A DNA stretch of 7,446 nt, taken from the NCBI GenBank assembly GCA_030529125.1, contig JAUMXP010000080.1, forward strand, positions 1 through 7,446, given 5' to 3'. The first letter of the stretch is position 1; each line of letters opens with the position of its first letter. The DNA is from Eubacteriales bacterium. GTDB taxonomy: Bacteria; Bacillota; Clostridia; Oscillospirales; Acutalibacteraceae. Both the position numbers and the translations under genes were made by a program. Of the stretch, positions 6,290 through 7,446 are shown in pieces. The notes beneath the pieces are model-generated. The model had not been told where the DNA came from. It did no database searches and was given only the letters and a program-made list of their open reading frames with translations.

Positions 6290-6494
6290 AATTGTGGGAA
6301 AGGGCGCATTTTAGCGTTTCCAGCTTAGTAAAAAGCTTTAAAAAATGCAGTTTTTTACTGCGTTTTTAGTGCAATTCCCACAATTTACATATTGTGTGTT
6401 TTTTGAACCATACTAGTTTGTGTTCAATGACATAAAGCAAAAGTTTTCTTTTGCGGTTAATTTTCTTATAACTTTGGAAAGGAGGAAGAAATTA
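6290..6494 (+). promoter_or_regulatory. structured 5' leader of rpsL with mutually exclusive hairpins
   Basis: The closing helix pairs AATTGTGGGAA (6290-6300) with TTCCCACAATT (6375-6385), 11 bp and perfect. Inside are GCATTTT/AAAATGC (6306-6312 with 6342-6348), AGCTT/AAGCT (6322-6326 with 6333-6337), and an 11-bp hairpin ending in TTTTT (6341-6351 with 6357-6367). The last competes with the GCATTTT helix for 6342-6348. CACAAT (6379-6384) can instead pair with ATTGTG (6391-6396), followed by TGTTTTTT, which looks like a weak terminator and excludes the closing helix. Two more hairpins follow: TTGAAC/GTTCAA (6403-6427) and GCAAAAG/CTTTTGC (6437-6454). The rpsL ribosome binding site AAGGAGG (6479-6485) comes last. 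I do not recognise a named riboswitch; regulation by attenuation or by a ribosomal protein is inferred. Confidence 0.65.
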
Positions 6495-6908
6495 ATGCCA
6501 ACCTTTAATCAGTTAGTTCGTAAGGGCAGAGAGGTAAGTGAGAAGAAGTCAACCGCTCCTGCACTCTTGAAGGGCTGGAACTCTCAGAAAAACAGAGCTA
6601 TCAACCAGAAGTCCCCTCAGAAGCGTGGCGTTTGTACTGCAGTTAAGACTGCTACCCCTAAAAAGCCTAACTCAGCGCTCAGAAAGATTGCCAGAGTAAG
6701 ACTTTCAAACGGTATCGAAGTCAGTTCCTACATCCCAGGCGTTGGCCACAACCTTCAGGAGCACTCAGTTGTTCTTATTCGTGGTGGACGTGTTAAGGAC
6801 TTACCTGGTGTACGTTACCATATCATTCGTGGTACACTCGATACACAGGGTGTTTCAGGCCGTAATCAGGCTAGATCAAAGTATGGCGCAAAGCGTCCAA
6901 AGAAGTAA
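6495..6908 (+). CDS. rpsL: 30S ribosomal protein S12
   Basis: The protein has 137 residues, the usual Gram-positive length. It sits at the decoding centre of the small subunit and controls accuracy. The start at 6495 (MPTFNQLVRKGR) fits the family and has AAGGAGG 9 nt upstream; an upstream in-frame GTG at 6420 lies in the leader and is rejected. The segment around residues 20-38 is the insertion found in Firmicute S12 relative to E. coli. The signature TPKKPNSALRK is at 54-64, and GRVKDLPGVRYH follows from residue 98. Lys57 (E. coli Lys43) and Lys101 (E. coli Lys87/88), where streptomycin-resistance changes occur, are wild type. The protein ends in the basic tail YGAKRPKK. It leads the str operon; rpsG follows after 140 bp. 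Confidence 0.99.
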   Translation: MPTFNQLVRKGREVSEKKSTAPALLKGWNSQKNRAINQKSPQKRGVCTAVKTATPKKPNSALRKIARVRLSNGIEVSSYIPGVGHNLQEHSVVLIRGGRVKDLPGVRYHIIRGTLDTQGVSGRNQARSKYGAKRPKK

Positions 6909-7048
6909 GGAATTGACAACTCACAGTTAAATTAACTGAAACTGTATAGCTACAGTGGTTTATATACAGACCTCTGTGTGCATATACGGGGGTTAGTCAC
7001 TTTCGAGTACCTAAGATTTCTCAATATTTGTGAAGGAGGGAAGTAAAG
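6909..7048 (+). promoter_or_regulatory. folded rpsL-rpsG intercistronic region (possible S7 control site)
   Basis: This spacer is long for a ribosomal operon and has several hairpins: CAGTT/AACTG (6924-6938); ACTGTA-TAGC-TACAGT (6941-6956); and TTAG/CTAA plus ACT/AGT capped by TTCG (6993-7014), with a symmetric 2x2 internal loop. The rpsG ribosome binding site AAGGAGGG (7033-7040) follows. In E. coli, S7 binds the rpsL-rpsG spacer and represses its own translation; a comparable site here is inferred only from position and folding. No terminator and no convincing internal promoter is seen. Confidence 0.5.
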
Positions 7049-7446
7049 ATGCCAAGAAGAGGTCAGATCGCAAAACGTGATGTTTTGCCAGATCCGGTTT
7101 ATAACTCAAAGCTCGTTACTCGTCTTATCAACAACATCATGCTCGACGGCAAAAAGGGTGTTGCTCAGAAAATTGTATATGGTGCATTCGACATCATCAC
7201 TAACAAGACAGGTAAAGACGCTCTCGAAGTTTTCGAGCAGGCTATGGAAAACGTAATGCCAGAGCTCGAAGTTAAGGCTAGACGTGTCGGCGGTGCTACT
7301 TATCAGGTTCCAATCAAGGTAAGAGACGCTAGAAAGCAGACACTTGGTCTTAGATGGCTCACAACATATTCAAGAGCTAGAAGCGAGAGAACAATGAAAG
7401 AGAGACTTGCCGGTGAGATCCTTGATGCAGTCAACGGTGCTGGTGG
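7049..7446 (+). CDS. rpsG: 30S ribosomal protein S7 (3' end outside window)
   Basis: The reading frame begins MPRRGQIAKRDVLPDP and stays open to the window end; about 132 of an expected 156 or so residues are present. S7 is the primary 16S rRNA binder that nucleates assembly of the 30S head and lines the E site. Family signatures are clear: YNSKLVTRLINNIMLDGKKG, LEVFEQAMENVMPELEVKAR, RVGGATYQVP and LGLRWL. AAGGAGGG lies 8 nt before the ATG. It is co-transcribed with rpsL; fusA and tuf would be expected next from the usual str operon order. The missing part is the C-terminal helix and tail. Confidence 0.98.
   Translation, partial: MPRRGQIAKRDVLPDPVYNSKLVTRLINNIMLDGKKGVAQKIVYGAFDIITNKTGKDALEVFEQAMENVMPELEVKARRVGGATYQVPIKVRDARKQTLGLRWLTTYSRARSERTMKERLAGEILDAVNGAG

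Noticed and set aside
6420..6494. An upstream GTG at 6420 extends rpsL by 25 codons.
   Set aside because: The extension lies in the structured leader, has no S12 homology, and AAGGAGG is placed for the ATG at 6495.
6495..6908. Possible streptomycin-resistance allele of rpsL.
   Set aside because: The two key lysines (57 and 101) are the sensitive, wild-type residues.
6913..6950. TTGACA just after rpsL (6913-6918) as an internal rpsG promoter.
   Set aside because: No -10-like hexamer lies at 16-18 bp; the nearest TATA-like bases are 26 bp away.

Overview
This window looks like a chromosomal piece of an anaerobic low-G+C Firmicute, most likely of the class Clostridia (Ruminococcus/Oscillospiraceae-like). 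The evidence is the rpoC, rpsL, rpsG order, a ribosomal protein S12 with the N-terminal insertion seen in Gram-positive S12, strong AAGGAGG ribosome binding sites, two Gram-positive style lipoproteins, and a flavoprotein-rubredoxin fusion typical of strict anaerobes. The genus cannot be fixed from the sequence alone.

Layout. Positions 1-3114 are the 3' seven-eighths of rpoC (RNA polymerase beta'), cut by the window start. Two tandem hairpin terminators follow (3132-3158, 3181-3212). Next is an accessory block of about 3 kb that separates rpoC from the str operon. It holds a small XRE-type repressor (minus strand, 3218-3427) and, divergent from it, a Cys/His-repeat lipoprotein of 382 residues (3539-4687). 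The two share a control region in which three copies of a GTCCTA element overlap a near-consensus promoter. After this comes a gene-poor stretch (4688-5068) with a decayed second copy of a rubredoxin domain, a possible gene fragment and a bidirectional terminator. A minus-strand pair follows: a flavin reductase-rubredoxin fusion (5554-6165) and a second, unknown lipoprotein 23 bp downstream of it (5069-5530). The last section is the start of the str operon: a strong promoter (6256-6285), a highly folded 5' leader of about 200 nt, rpsL (6495-6908), a folded 140-nt spacer, and rpsG (7049 to the window end, cut).

How it works together. The flanks are core transcription and translation genes with codon use biased to high expression. 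The middle carries its own promoters and terminators in both directions. The XRE protein probably represses the adjacent lipoprotein gene and perhaps itself. The flavoprotein probably passes electrons to an oxygen- or NO-reducing partner encoded elsewhere. The signals most worth following are the rpsL leader, which has two pairs of mutually exclusive helices, the XRE operator cluster, the exact 26-residue Cys/His repeat, and the rubredoxin remnant with its nearby duplicated terminator motif.
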